A stretch of 9,982 nt of DNA from Ruminococcaceae bacterium UBA6857 (GCA_002451715.1 DKDD01000092.1:1-9982); one strand, 5' to 3'; shown: positions 1 through 5,165, counted from the stretch's first letter. Notes: generated from the letters alone by a model not told the origin. Translations and numbers: made by a program.

Positions 1-168
1 GACGAAGGCGGCGGAGGAACCGTTGCAATGTTTGTTGCAAACCTTAATGTTGACGTTGTTGACCTCGGCGTTCCCGTTCTTTCAATGCACGCACCGTTTG
101 AGGTTGTTTCAAAAGCAGACGTATACAGCACGTTCAAAGCGTGCAAAGCGTTCTTTATGAGCAAGTAA
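1..168 (+). CDS. M18 family aminopeptidase, C-terminal fragment (5' end outside window)
   Basis: The window opens in frame inside a gene. Its last 55 codons end at a TAA (166-168). The readable tail contains GGGGTVA followed by a D-V-V-D-L-G-V-P-V-L-S-M-H-A-P-F-E-V block and a SKADVY segment. This is the characteristic C-terminus of M18 (aspartyl/leucyl-type) metallo-aminopeptidases, in which the His of the MH(S/A)PFE motif is a zinc ligand. The family consists of cytosolic dodecameric di-zinc enzymes that remove N-terminal residues from peptides. Only the end of the catalytic domain is visible, so substrate preference and gene symbol cannot be assigned. The next gene starts 61 nt downstream on the same strand with no obvious promoter between, so co-transcription is possible. 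Confidence 0.8.
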   Translation, partial: DEGGGGTVAMFVANLNVDVVDLGVPVLSMHAPFEVVSKADVYSTFKACKAFFMSK

Positions 169-180
169 AAAAAGAAAAAA

Positions 181-209
181 GCCGCTTTGGCTTTTGCGGT
201 CAAAGCGGC
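181..209. other. Intercistronic stem-loop with the T-tract on the minus side
   Basis: A perfect 9-bp stem (GCCGCTTTG at 181-189, CAAAGCGGC at 201-209) encloses an 11-nt loop. On the plus strand it is preceded by an A-rich run (167-180) and followed by ATATTAAGGAG, so it lacks the U-tract of a plus-strand terminator. Read on the minus strand it would have one. It ends 5 nt before the ribosome binding site of the first symporter. It may act as an mRNA-stabilising or processing hairpin between the aminopeptidase and the transporter, or as a weak terminator. Confidence 0.55.
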
Positions 210-229
210 ATATTAAGGAGAATTTACAA

Positions 230-1684
230 ATGATAAACAAACTTATGAAAAGTCGTCCCGGCTGGGTAACAAACCCGATTGAAAGACTTAGCTATTATCT
301 TTATTTTGCAGGGCAAAATGCAATTTACAATCTCGTTTCCTCGTTCCTCACAACGTACATAGTTTTCACCTTTGCCGCAGAGGCACAGGACAATGTTGAC
401 CCAACTCTTCTTACCGCCGGCATTATGCTTGCCGTTAAAATTTGGGACGCAGTTAACGACGTTATCTTCGGTGTAATTTTTGACAAGGCACGTTTTAAAA
501 GCGGAAAGAAATTTGTTCCGTGGCTCAAAGTTTCGCTCGTATTCATTCCGCTTTCAACAATTCTTCTTTTTGCAATTCCGTCGGGACTTTCAACAAACGT
601 AAAGCTTTGGTGGCTTGCAATTGCTTATATCCTTTGGGATACCGCATACACCCTTTGCGACGTTCCGATTTTCGGAATCATCACCGCAATGAGCGAAAAC
701 CTTGATGAAAGAAACAGCGTTCTTTCTTATAAGAGCATTTGGTCCGGCGTAGGTTCGGGTGTTGCGCTTATTCTCGGAACCGTTCTTGTCAGCGAACAGG
801 TTAAGCTCAACTACACGGTTGTTGCAATTGTTTGCGCCGTTTTTGCAATCATCACAATGATTCCCGCCTGTTTCAAGCTTGAAGAACGTTACGGCGGAGA
901 AAACGACGAAAGCTTCACTGTTAAGAAGATGTTCCAGTATCTTTTCAAAAATAAGTATCTTCTTATCTATTATCTCGGCTATTTCTTCTATTCAAGCGCA
1001 AATGTTTATAACCAGCTCAATCAGCTTGTTGCGTATTACCTTTTCGATAACTCACTTATCTCGCTTGTTGTTCAGGCGTGCTCGCTTGTCCCGGCTTTGA
1101 TTGCCGCTGTTTTTGTTCCGCACCTTATCAGAAAGATGGACAAAATGAAGCTGTTCAGAATTTGCACAATCGTTTCGGTAATTGCAAGCGTTGCAATGTG
1201 GGCAGTTGGCTACAGCAGCCTTGTTGTTTTCATCATTCTTTTTGTAATTCGTTCCGTTCCTCTTTCGGTACTCGGCGTAATGCTCTTCCTCTTCACTCCG
1301 GACTGCGCCGAATACGGACTTTATAAAACCGGAATTGAGGCAAAGGGCATCACTTTTGCAATTCAGACATTCATGGTAAAACTTACAGCCGCAATTTCAA
1401 GTGCTCTCGTTTTGCTTGTCTTCGGACTCAAGTGGGTCGGCTGGCAGAGCGTTGACGCGCAGAACTTTGACGACCTTGCAAAAAGCGGAATCACCCAGAC
1501 ACCGCACGCGCTCAATTGTCTTTGGTTCCTTTATGTTATGATTCCCGCAATCGGCTATCTCATCGCTTACCTCATTTGGACAAGATACAAGATGACTGAC
1601 AAGGACGTTCAGATTATGGCTGACTGCAACACGGGAAAAATCACAAGAGAGGAAGCCGAAGCTTCACTTTCAAGAGAGTATTAA
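230..1684 (+). CDS. GPH-family (MelB-type) sugar:cation symporter
   Basis: This 484-aa polytopic membrane protein has about 12 predicted hydrophobic helices, the normal length for glycoside-pentoside-hexuronide:cation symporters. Helix II carries the family signature KIWDAVNDVIFG (residues 70-81). D73 and D77 match by spacing the two cation-site aspartates of MelB (D55 and D59 in E. coli). The following loop, with D85 and a GKKFVPW segment, is also typical. In helix I, where MelB-type proteins and the neighbouring transporter carry Asp, this protein has GQN (28-30), so sugar recognition or coupling may differ. The ATG at 230 is chosen because AAGGAG (215-220) lies 9 nt upstream; an in-frame TTG at 194 lies inside a hairpin and has no ribosome binding site. 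No promoter is evident immediately upstream. The sugar is unknown; context hints at galactosides or arabinosides. Confidence 0.85.
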   Translation: MINKLMKSRPGWVTNPIERLSYYLYFAGQNAIYNLVSSFLTTYIVFTFAAEAQDNVDPTLLTAGIMLAVKIWDAVNDVIFGVIFDKARFKSGKKFVPWLKVSLVFIPLSTILLFAIPSGLSTNVKLWWLAIAYILWDTAYTLCDVPIFGIITAMSENLDERNSVLSYKSIWSGVGSGVALILGTVLVSEQVKLNYTVVAIVCAVFAIITMIPACFKLEERYGGENDESFTVKKMFQYLFKNKYLLIYYLGYFFYSSANVYNQLNQLVAYYLFDNSLISLVVQACSLVPALIAAVFVPHLIRKMDKMKLFRICTIVSVIASVAMWAVGYSSLVVFIILFVIRSVPLSVLGVMLFLFTPDCAEYGLYKTGIEAKGITFAIQTFMVKLTAAISSALVLLVFGLKWVGWQSVDAQNFDDLAKSGITQTPHALNCLWFLYVMIPAIGYLIAYLIWTRYKMTDKDVQIMADCNTGKITREEAEASLSREY

Positions 1685-1703
1685 CAATTTGAAAATATTA
1701 AAA

Positions 1704-1732
1704 TTGTGACATATCTCGGCAAAAATTATAAA
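1704..1732 (+). promoter_or_regulatory. Candidate sigma-A promoter P1 of the second symporter
   Basis: TTGTGA (1704-1709), a 17-nt spacer and TATAAA (1727-1732). The -35 lies inside the right arm of a 7-bp inverted repeat, ACAATTT (1684-1690)/AAATTGT (1701-1707), which could be a regulator site. The expected start is near 1739. Confidence 0.5.
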
Positions 1733-1738
1733 ATGACC

Positions 1739-1767
1739 TTGTAATTTGGGCGAAAAAATGTTACACT
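1739..1767 (+). promoter_or_regulatory. Candidate sigma-A promoter P2 with dyad over the -10
   Basis: TTGTAA (1739-1744), a 17-nt spacer and TACACT (1762-1767), just downstream of P1. A dyad CACTTA-AA-TAAGTG (1764-1777) overlaps the -10 and the expected start near 1774, a classic position for a repressor operator. P1 and P2 may be alternatives, with only one of them real. Confidence 0.45.
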
Positions 1768-1783
1768 TAAATAAGTGGGTGAA

Positions 1784-1809
1784 AGCCGGACTGATTTTGC
1801 GGTTCGGCT
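1784..1809 (+). other. 5' leader stem-loop of the second symporter
   Basis: AGCCGGACT (1784-1792) pairs with GGTTCGGCT (1801-1809) to give 9 bp including two G-U pairs, with an 8-nt loop. It lies in the predicted leader, 28 nt before the ribosome binding site. The following sequence is only loosely T-rich (CTCATTCTTTG), so it is more likely a leader structure than a good terminator. It could also end read-through transcripts from the first transporter weakly. Confidence 0.4.
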
Positions 1810-1850
1810 CTCATTCTTTGATAATCATTTTTAAGTAAGGAGAAAAGGAA

Positions 1851-3371
1851 ATGGCAAAAAAAACAAAAGCCGCTTCTGCCGCCGAAACACCGGAAAACGA
1901 ACATCCGAATAAAATCGGCATAAAAGAAGCTTCGGGCTATATGCTCGGCGACGCGGCAAACCTCTTTAACCTGACCTACATTTCAAGCTATCTCAAAGTT
2001 TTCATGACTGACGTTTTGGGAATTGCTCCGATCAAGGCCGGCGTAATGTTTATCATAACCCGCCTTTGGGACTGCATCAATGACCCGATTTGGGGAGTTA
2101 TGGTTGCAAAAAAAGCTCCGAGGAAGGACGGAAAGTTCAGACCATATCTTAAAACAGTCTGCATTCCGCTCGGACTTTCAACAATGCTTTGCTTCATGCC
2201 GTGGAACAAGCTGACGCAAAGTCAGGGCATACTTCTTTTAATTTGTTATATTGCTTACATATTCTACGGAATGATGTATACCGGAATGAACATTCCGTTC
2301 GGCTCGCTCGCTTCGGTTATTACCGACGACCCAAAAGGAAGAACGCTTCTTTCAACTTTCCGTTCAATCGGTTCGGGCGTTGGCGGCGGCGTTGTTTCGC
2401 TCATTGCTCCGCTTGTAATTTTTTCGGCCACCGGTGCGGTTGACGCAACAACCGGAAAAGCAATCAAAGTTGCCGACGGAACAAAAATGTGCATCTTCGG
2501 CGTTGTTATGGGTGTGCTTTCAATCATCTTCTATCTTTGGAGTTACTTCACTACCAAGGAAAGAATCCCGTCCGAAGCCGAACCCAAGGTTGACTTCAAA
2601 AAGACCTACGGCGGAATGCTCAAGTCCCGTCCGTTCGTTACCGTTGCTCTTGCCGGTGTTCTCATCAGCGGACAGCTTCAGTTCAACTCTTTCAACGCTT
2701 ATCTTTATAAGAATTATTTCTGCAACACCAACCTTTCAATTGTAGGTACAATTTGTAACTATCTTCCGATGGTTGTTCTCATTCTCTTCATGCCGAAGCT
2801 TGTTGCAAAGTACGGCAAAAAAGAGCTTTGCGGAAATGTTTCAATCGTTTCAGCAATTGCTGCCGTTGCAATTGCAATCCTTGCAAATAACCAGAAGTTT
2901 ATCAATATGATCAGCCCCGACAAGGGCGTTTTCCCTGCATGGCTTTTCATGGCCGCGCTTCTTGTCATCGGTTTTGGCTACACTTTTGTCAGCCTTACCT
3001 GCTGGGCAGTTGTTATGGATGTTATTGACTATCAGGAATACAAGACCGGAATCAGAAGCGAAAGCGCAATCTATGCCGTTTATACTTTCTCAAGAAAGCT
3101 CGGTCAGACTATTGCCGACGCAAGCGGACTTTTCCTTCTTGAATGGGCAAAGTATGACAGCAAGACCGCCGGAATCGGTTTCATTACCGAAAACGATACC
3201 AGCAAGAAAATCATGTTCATTTGCACGATTATTCCGGCTTTCGTTTATACCGGTGTTTGGCTTCTTATGAAGTTCGGCTATCCGCTCTCAAAGGAAAAGC
3301 TTGAACCGATTTATGCCTATGTTCGCGCACAGAGAGAAGAAGCAGAACATGAAGGCGCACTTGCCGAATAA
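1851..3371 (+). CDS. GPH-family (MelB-type) sugar:cation symporter
   Basis: This 506-aa protein is a second GPH transporter in tandem with the first but clearly diverged from it. It has a hydrophilic Lys/Ala/Glu-rich N-terminal extension of about 25 residues, then about 12 membrane helices. The helix II signature RLWDCINDPIWG (71-82) contains both cation-site aspartates, D74 and D78. Helix I has the canonical Asp (D34 in GYMLGDAANLF), which the neighbour lacks. The GKFRPYL loop (94-100) is also family-typical. AAGGAG (1837-1842) lies 8 nt before the ATG. It has its own candidate promoters and leader hairpin upstream and a strong terminator downstream, so it can be a single-gene transcript. 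It probably imports an oligosaccharide or glycoside with Na+ or H+; the substrate cannot be read from sequence. A drug-exporter MFS role is unlikely given the GPH motifs. Confidence 0.87.
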   Translation: MAKKTKAASAAETPENEHPNKIGIKEASGYMLGDAANLFNLTYISSYLKVFMTDVLGIAPIKAGVMFIITRLWDCINDPIWGVMVAKKAPRKDGKFRPYLKTVCIPLGLSTMLCFMPWNKLTQSQGILLLICYIAYIFYGMMYTGMNIPFGSLASVITDDPKGRTLLSTFRSIGSGVGGGVVSLIAPLVIFSATGAVDATTGKAIKVADGTKMCIFGVVMGVLSIIFYLWSYFTTKERIPSEAEPKVDFKKTYGGMLKSRPFVTVALAGVLISGQLQFNSFNAYLYKNYFCNTNLSIVGTICNYLPMVVLILFMPKLVAKYGKKELCGNVSIVSAIAAVAIAILANNQKFINMISPDKGVFPAWLFMAALLVIGFGYTFVSLTCWAVVMDVIDYQEYKTGIRSESAIYAVYTFSRKLGQTIADASGLFLLEWAKYDSKTAGIGFITENDTSKKIMFICTIIPAFVYTGVWLLMKFGYPLSKEKLEPIYAYVRAQREEAEHEGALAE

Positions 3372-3382
3372 GTTTAAAAATC

Positions 3383-3420
3383 AACAGGTTGCCGTGCTTT
3401 TATGCGGCAGCCTGTTTTGC
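3383..3420 (+). terminator. Rho-independent terminator of the second symporter
   Basis: A 12-bp stem (AACAGGTTGCCG, 3383-3394, with CGGCAGCCTGTT, 3405-3416, one G-U pair) and a 10-nt loop, followed by TTTTGCTTT. It begins 11 nt after the stop codon. Confidence 0.85.
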
Positions 3421-3462
3421 TTTATGGGTGAAACAATGCGGTCATAAATTGTTCAAAATATA

Positions 3463-3491
3463 TTGATTTTTTTGGTGAAAAGTGGTATATT
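3463..3491 (+). promoter_or_regulatory. Sigma-A promoter of the 41-aa peptide gene
   Basis: TTGATT (3463-3468), a 17-nt spacer and TATATT (3486-3491); expected start near 3498. A short inverted repeat AACAAT-N10-ATTGTT (3432-3453) sits just upstream of the -35 and may be incidental in this AT-rich DNA. Confidence 0.65.
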
Positions 3492-3543
3492 TGTTGCATG
3501 CAGGAGGCGTGGCCTTCGAGATTATTTTCAGGAGGATATACAA

Positions 3544-3669
3544 ATGACTACTATCGGCGATATTGTAAACGGTCTTAAAGGACTTTATGAACTTCTTCAG
3601 GAAATTTTTGCTTTCCTTAAACCTCTTTTCGGAATCAAGGACGACGAAGAATCCTCGGATGCCGAATAA
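3544..3669 (+). CDS. Small amphipathic-helix peptide, 41 aa (unknown function)
   Basis: I do not recognise a named family. The ATG at 3544 is set by a perfect AGGAGG (3530-3535) 8 nt upstream; an in-frame upstream extension has no such support. Residues 3-31 form a predicted amphipathic helix, with hydrophobics at 4, 7, 8, 11, 14, 15, 17, 18, 21, 22, 24, 25, 28 and 29. A strongly acidic tail, DDEESSDAE (33-41), follows. Net charge is about -6. There is no Cys, no signal peptide and no long uninterrupted transmembrane segment. The segment AFLKPLFG (23-30) matches AWFKGLFA in the peptide encoded 173 nt downstream, and DIV(N)...LY (6-15) matches EIV(D)...LY there. The gene is a complete monocistronic unit with promoter, leader and terminator, which argues it is real despite its size. 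A surface-active, membrane-binding or signalling peptide is possible; this is inference. Confidence 0.75.
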   Translation: MTTIGDIVNGLKGLYELLQEIFAFLKPLFGIKDDEESSDAE

Positions 3670-3670
3670 T

Positions 3671-3684
3671 TTCGATTAATCGAA
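3671..3684. repeat. Perfect 14-bp palindrome after the 41-aa peptide stop codon
   Basis: TTCGATTAATCGAA is fully self-complementary. It begins 2 nt after the stop codon and ends directly at the base of the terminator stem. It may be a protein-binding site, a hairpin stacking on the terminator, or chance. Confidence 0.6.
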
Positions 3685-3723
3685 TTTGCCCTCTTCTTTT
3701 TTCTGAAGAGGGCAAAATTTTTT
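3685..3723 (+). terminator. Rho-independent terminator of the 41-aa peptide gene
   Basis: A perfect 12-bp stem (TTTGCCCTCTTC, 3685-3696, with GAAGAGGGCAAA, 3705-3716) and an 8-nt T-rich loop, followed after one A by six T (3718-3723). It ends 35 nt before the next promoter's -35, so the two peptide genes are insulated transcription units. Confidence 0.9.
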
Positions 3724-3758
3724 AAAAAATTAAAAATGAATTTTTTTTGAATTATGTG

Positions 3759-3787
3759 TTGACATAATTTTAACTTTGTACTATAAT
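3759..3787 (+). promoter_or_regulatory. Perfect consensus sigma-A promoter of the 32-aa peptide gene
   Basis: TTGACA (3759-3764), a 17-nt spacer and TATAAT (3782-3787): exact consensus in both elements with ideal spacing. Expected start near 3794. The ten bases TGTGTTGACA around the -35 are identical to those at the promoter of the 74-aa membrane protein (-35 at 5326). Strong expression is likely. Confidence 0.88.
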
Positions 3788-3795
3788 ATCCGTAG

Positions 3796-3816
3796 TTAAA
3801 GGGGAGTAACCTTTAA
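3796..3816 (+). other. Leader stem-loop at the predicted 5' end
   Basis: TTAAAGG (3796-3802) and CCTTTAA (3810-3816) form a perfect 7-bp stem with loop GGAGTAA, starting about 2 nt from the predicted transcription start. Such 5'-terminal hairpins commonly protect mRNA in Firmicutes. The ribosome binding site (3828-3834) lies outside it. Confidence 0.55.
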
Positions 3817-3842
3817 AAATCTTATTCAAGGAGGAAAATCTA

Positions 3843-3941
3843 ATGAACAACGTATTTTTCCAGTTCTGCAAGAAGTATTGGAGCGAGATCGTTGATTTCG
3901 GTGACGCTCTCTATGCATGGTTCAAGGGTCTCTTTGCATAA
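3843..3941 (+). CDS. Small aromatic amphipathic peptide, 32 aa (unknown function)
   Basis: I do not recognise a named family. AAGGAGG (3828-3834) lies 8 nt before the ATG. The product is 32 aa with ten aromatic residues (six Phe, two Tyr, two Trp), three Lys, and three acidic residues, so net charge is about zero. Hydrophobic positions 5, 8, 12, 16, 19, 23, 26/27 and 30 recur every three to four residues, giving a single amphipathic helix. There is one Cys (C9). EIVDFGDALY (15-24) and AWFKGLFA (25-32) align to two blocks of the 41-aa peptide upstream if a seven-residue segment is omitted, so the two are probably paralogues; this peptide also lacks the acidic tail. The gene has an exact consensus promoter, a leader hairpin and its own terminator. 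A membrane-active or regulatory peptide is plausible but unproven. Confidence 0.75.
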   Translation: MNNVFFQFCKKYWSEIVDFGDALYAWFKGLFA

Positions 3942-3987
3942 TTGATCTTTTTACCAAACCAATTTAAGTTTAATTAAAGTTAAATGA

Positions 3988-4020
3988 GAAAAAAGTCCCG
4001 CTTGGGGGCTTTTTTCTTTT
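3988..4020 (+). terminator. Rho-independent terminator of the 32-aa peptide gene
   Basis: Stem GAAAAAAGTCCC (3988-3999) with GGGGCTTTTTTC (4005-4016), including one T-G pair, a 5-nt loop and a continuing T run. The A-rich left arm makes it potentially bidirectional. Confidence 0.85.
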
Positions 4021-4033
4021 GCGATTGAATTGC

Positions 4034-4073
4034 AAAAAAGCGGAACCGTCAAGGCTTTAACGGCTCCGCTTTT
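4034..4073 (-). terminator. Rho-independent terminator of the lipase-like gene
   Basis: Arms 4036-4049 and 4060-4073 pair over 14 positions. The single A-C mismatch on the plus strand is a G-U pair in minus-strand RNA, so the structure is intact only in that direction. On the minus strand the stem ends in a run of six T (4039-4034). It starts 10 nt past the gene's stop codon. Confidence 0.85.
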
Positions 4074-4082
4074 AGTTTATTT

Positions 4083-5015
4083 TCAGATTATGCTGTTTGC
4101 CCAATCAATAACGTCTTTGCAAACTTGGTCAAAGCACTTTGATTCGTTCAAAATTTCGTGTCTTGCGCCTTCATAAAGGTGAAGAGCAACATTGGTTTTG
4201 CCGGCATTTTTGAGCATGTTATAGACCTGTTCAACGCCTTTTCCGTTTGCTCCGACGGGGTCTTTTGAACCGGAAATCATCAAAACGGGAAGATTCTTAG
4301 AATATTCTTCTGCCCACTGCTTTGTTGAAACGGAAGCGAGAAGCGAGAACATGTCTCTGTAACCATATGCGGTGAAAAGGAAGCCACAGTATTTGTCGGC
4401 AATATACTTGTCAACTTCATCGTTGTCTCTTGAAAGCCAGTCGAAGTTTGTTCTGCCTTCAAATTCCTTGTTGTAAGTTCCGAACGCGATTTTGTCGATG
4501 AGCTTGCTGCGGTGATGCGAACCTTTGATTTTTCCGATTGCTTTTGCAAGGGCAATTCCTACGCCTGCCGCGGGGTTGGGACCGGCGGTGCCGCAGAAAA
4601 CGGCGCCGGCAAGTTCGTTTGCATATTTTTTTGAAAACGAACGCGAAACAAACGAACCCATTGAATGGCCGAAGAAAATATACGGCTTTGATGGATTTTC
4701 CTTTTTAGCAATCTGCATAAGCATGTGGCAGTCGCCGATAAAGTTTTTCCAGCCGTCCTTGTCGCCGAAAAAGCCGAGTTCATCGTCGTTTTTAACACTT
4801 TTTCCGTGTCCGATATGGTCGTTGATATAAACGGCAAAGCCGTTGTCGCAAAGAACAGACGCGAATTTTTCATATCTTTCAAGGTGTTCCGCCATGCCGT
4901 GTGCAATTTGAATAACGGCTTTTACATTCGATTTGTCTTCGGGAAAAAACGAACACGCATGGATATCCGCAAGCCCGGAAACCGACGGAAAATAAAACTC
5001 TTTTTTAACAGCCAT
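4083..5015 (-). CDS. Alpha/beta hydrolase, monoacylglycerol lipase/lysophospholipase-like
   Basis: This is a 310-aa cytosolic serine hydrolase of the Hydrolase_4 (serine aminopeptidase S33-like) group, annotated in many bacteria as lysophospholipase or monoacylglycerol lipase. Visible motifs in order are the oxyanion-loop HGMAEH (39-44), a DHIGHGKS segment (66-73), the nucleophile elbow GHSMG (116-120, catalytic S118), an acidic residue in GSKDPVG (D252) and the catalytic His in GARHEIL (H286). The complete triad suggests an active enzyme that releases a fatty acid from lysophospholipids or monoacylglycerols; the precise substrate is inferred. There is no signal peptide. The start is fixed by GGAGG (5027-5023) 7 nt upstream of the ATG. 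It converges on the two peptide genes, and a dedicated minus-strand terminator ends it. Confidence 0.85.
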   Translation of the reverse strand: MAVKKEFYFPSVSGLADIHACSFFPEDKSNVKAVIQIAHGMAEHLERYEKFASVLCDNGFAVYINDHIGHGKSVKNDDELGFFGDKDGWKNFIGDCHMLMQIAKKENPSKPYIFFGHSMGSFVSRSFSKKYANELAGAVFCGTAGPNPAAGVGIALAKAIGKIKGSHHRSKLIDKIAFGTYNKEFEGRTNFDWLSRDNDEVDKYIADKYCGFLFTAYGYRDMFSLLASVSTKQWAEEYSKNLPVLMISGSKDPVGANGKGVEQVYNMLKNAGKTNVALHLYEGARHEILNESKCFDQVCKDVIDWANSII

Positions 5016-5048
5016 AATAATACCTCCGATTGCATATAATGCATTGTG

Positions 5049-5081
5049 GCCGCCGGACGAGCCGAAAGACGAACGGGCGGC
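5049..5081. repeat. GC-rich inverted repeat in the lipase gene leader
   Basis: GCCGCC (5049-5054) and GGCGGC (5076-5081) form a 6-bp stem around a 21-nt loop, in otherwise AT-rich DNA. A second small dyad TGCAT-ATA-ATGCA (5031-5043) lies between it and the ribosome binding site. Both would be in the hydrolase mRNA leader. Confidence 0.4.
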
Positions 5082-5102
5082 AGCGATTTTATTGACAAAT
5101 GT

Positions 5103-5131
5103 ATTTTATCATATTTTGCATTGATTTTCAC
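5103..5131 (-). promoter_or_regulatory. Tentative promoter of the lipase-like gene
   Basis: On the minus strand GTGAAA (5131-5126), a 17-nt spacer and TAAAAT (5108-5103) form a weak -35/-10 pair, which would give a leader of about 80 nt. The -35 overlaps the left arm of the 11-bp inverted repeat at 5121-5165. No better pair was found nearby. Confidence 0.3.
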
Positions 5132-5165
5132 CGTTTTTTATTAATATTATTTCCGTGAAAATCAA
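5121..5165. repeat. Perfect 11-bp inverted repeat between divergent genes
   Basis: TTGATTTTCAC (5121-5131) is exactly complementary to GTGAAAATCAA (5155-5165), separated by 23 nt of very AT-rich sequence. It lies between the minus-strand lipase-like gene and the plus-strand 74-aa membrane protein gene. It may be a paired regulator-binding site or a hairpin. Confidence 0.6.

Noticed and set aside
194..229. Upstream TTG start extending the first symporter by 12 residues
   Set aside because: The TTG lies inside the 181-209 hairpin loop without a ribosome binding site, while the ATG at 230 has AAGGAG at ideal distance and gives the usual family N-terminus.
3463..3543. 27-residue N-terminal extension of the 41-aa peptide
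   Set aside because: The extension would begin at the promoter -35 itself, upstream of the predicted transcription start, and it contains the strong AGGAGG that serves the ATG at 3544.
3544..3669. AgrD-like quorum-sensing prepeptide (amphipathic N-terminus plus acidic tail)
   Set aside because: There is no internal Cys or clear macrocyclisation site between the helix and the acidic tail, and no AgrB-like protease or histidine kinase gene in the window.
3794..3842. Possible yybP-ykoY (Mn2+) riboswitch, prompted by GGGGAGTAA in the 32-aa peptide leader
   Set aside because: The predicted leader is only about 49 nt and holds a single 7-bp hairpin; the second conserved loop and the multi-stem architecture of that riboswitch are absent.
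3544..3941. Leaderless bacteriocin or type I toxin-antitoxin pair
   Set aside because: Leaderless bacteriocins are usually clearly cationic, whereas these peptides are acidic and neutral, and no immunity or exporter gene is adjacent. No convincing antisense RNA promoter was seen over either gene. Neither idea is excluded, but neither is supported.
3969..3978. TTTAATTAAA palindrome downstream of the 32-aa peptide gene
   Set aside because: It is short and purely AT in AT-rich spacer DNA; chance is sufficient.
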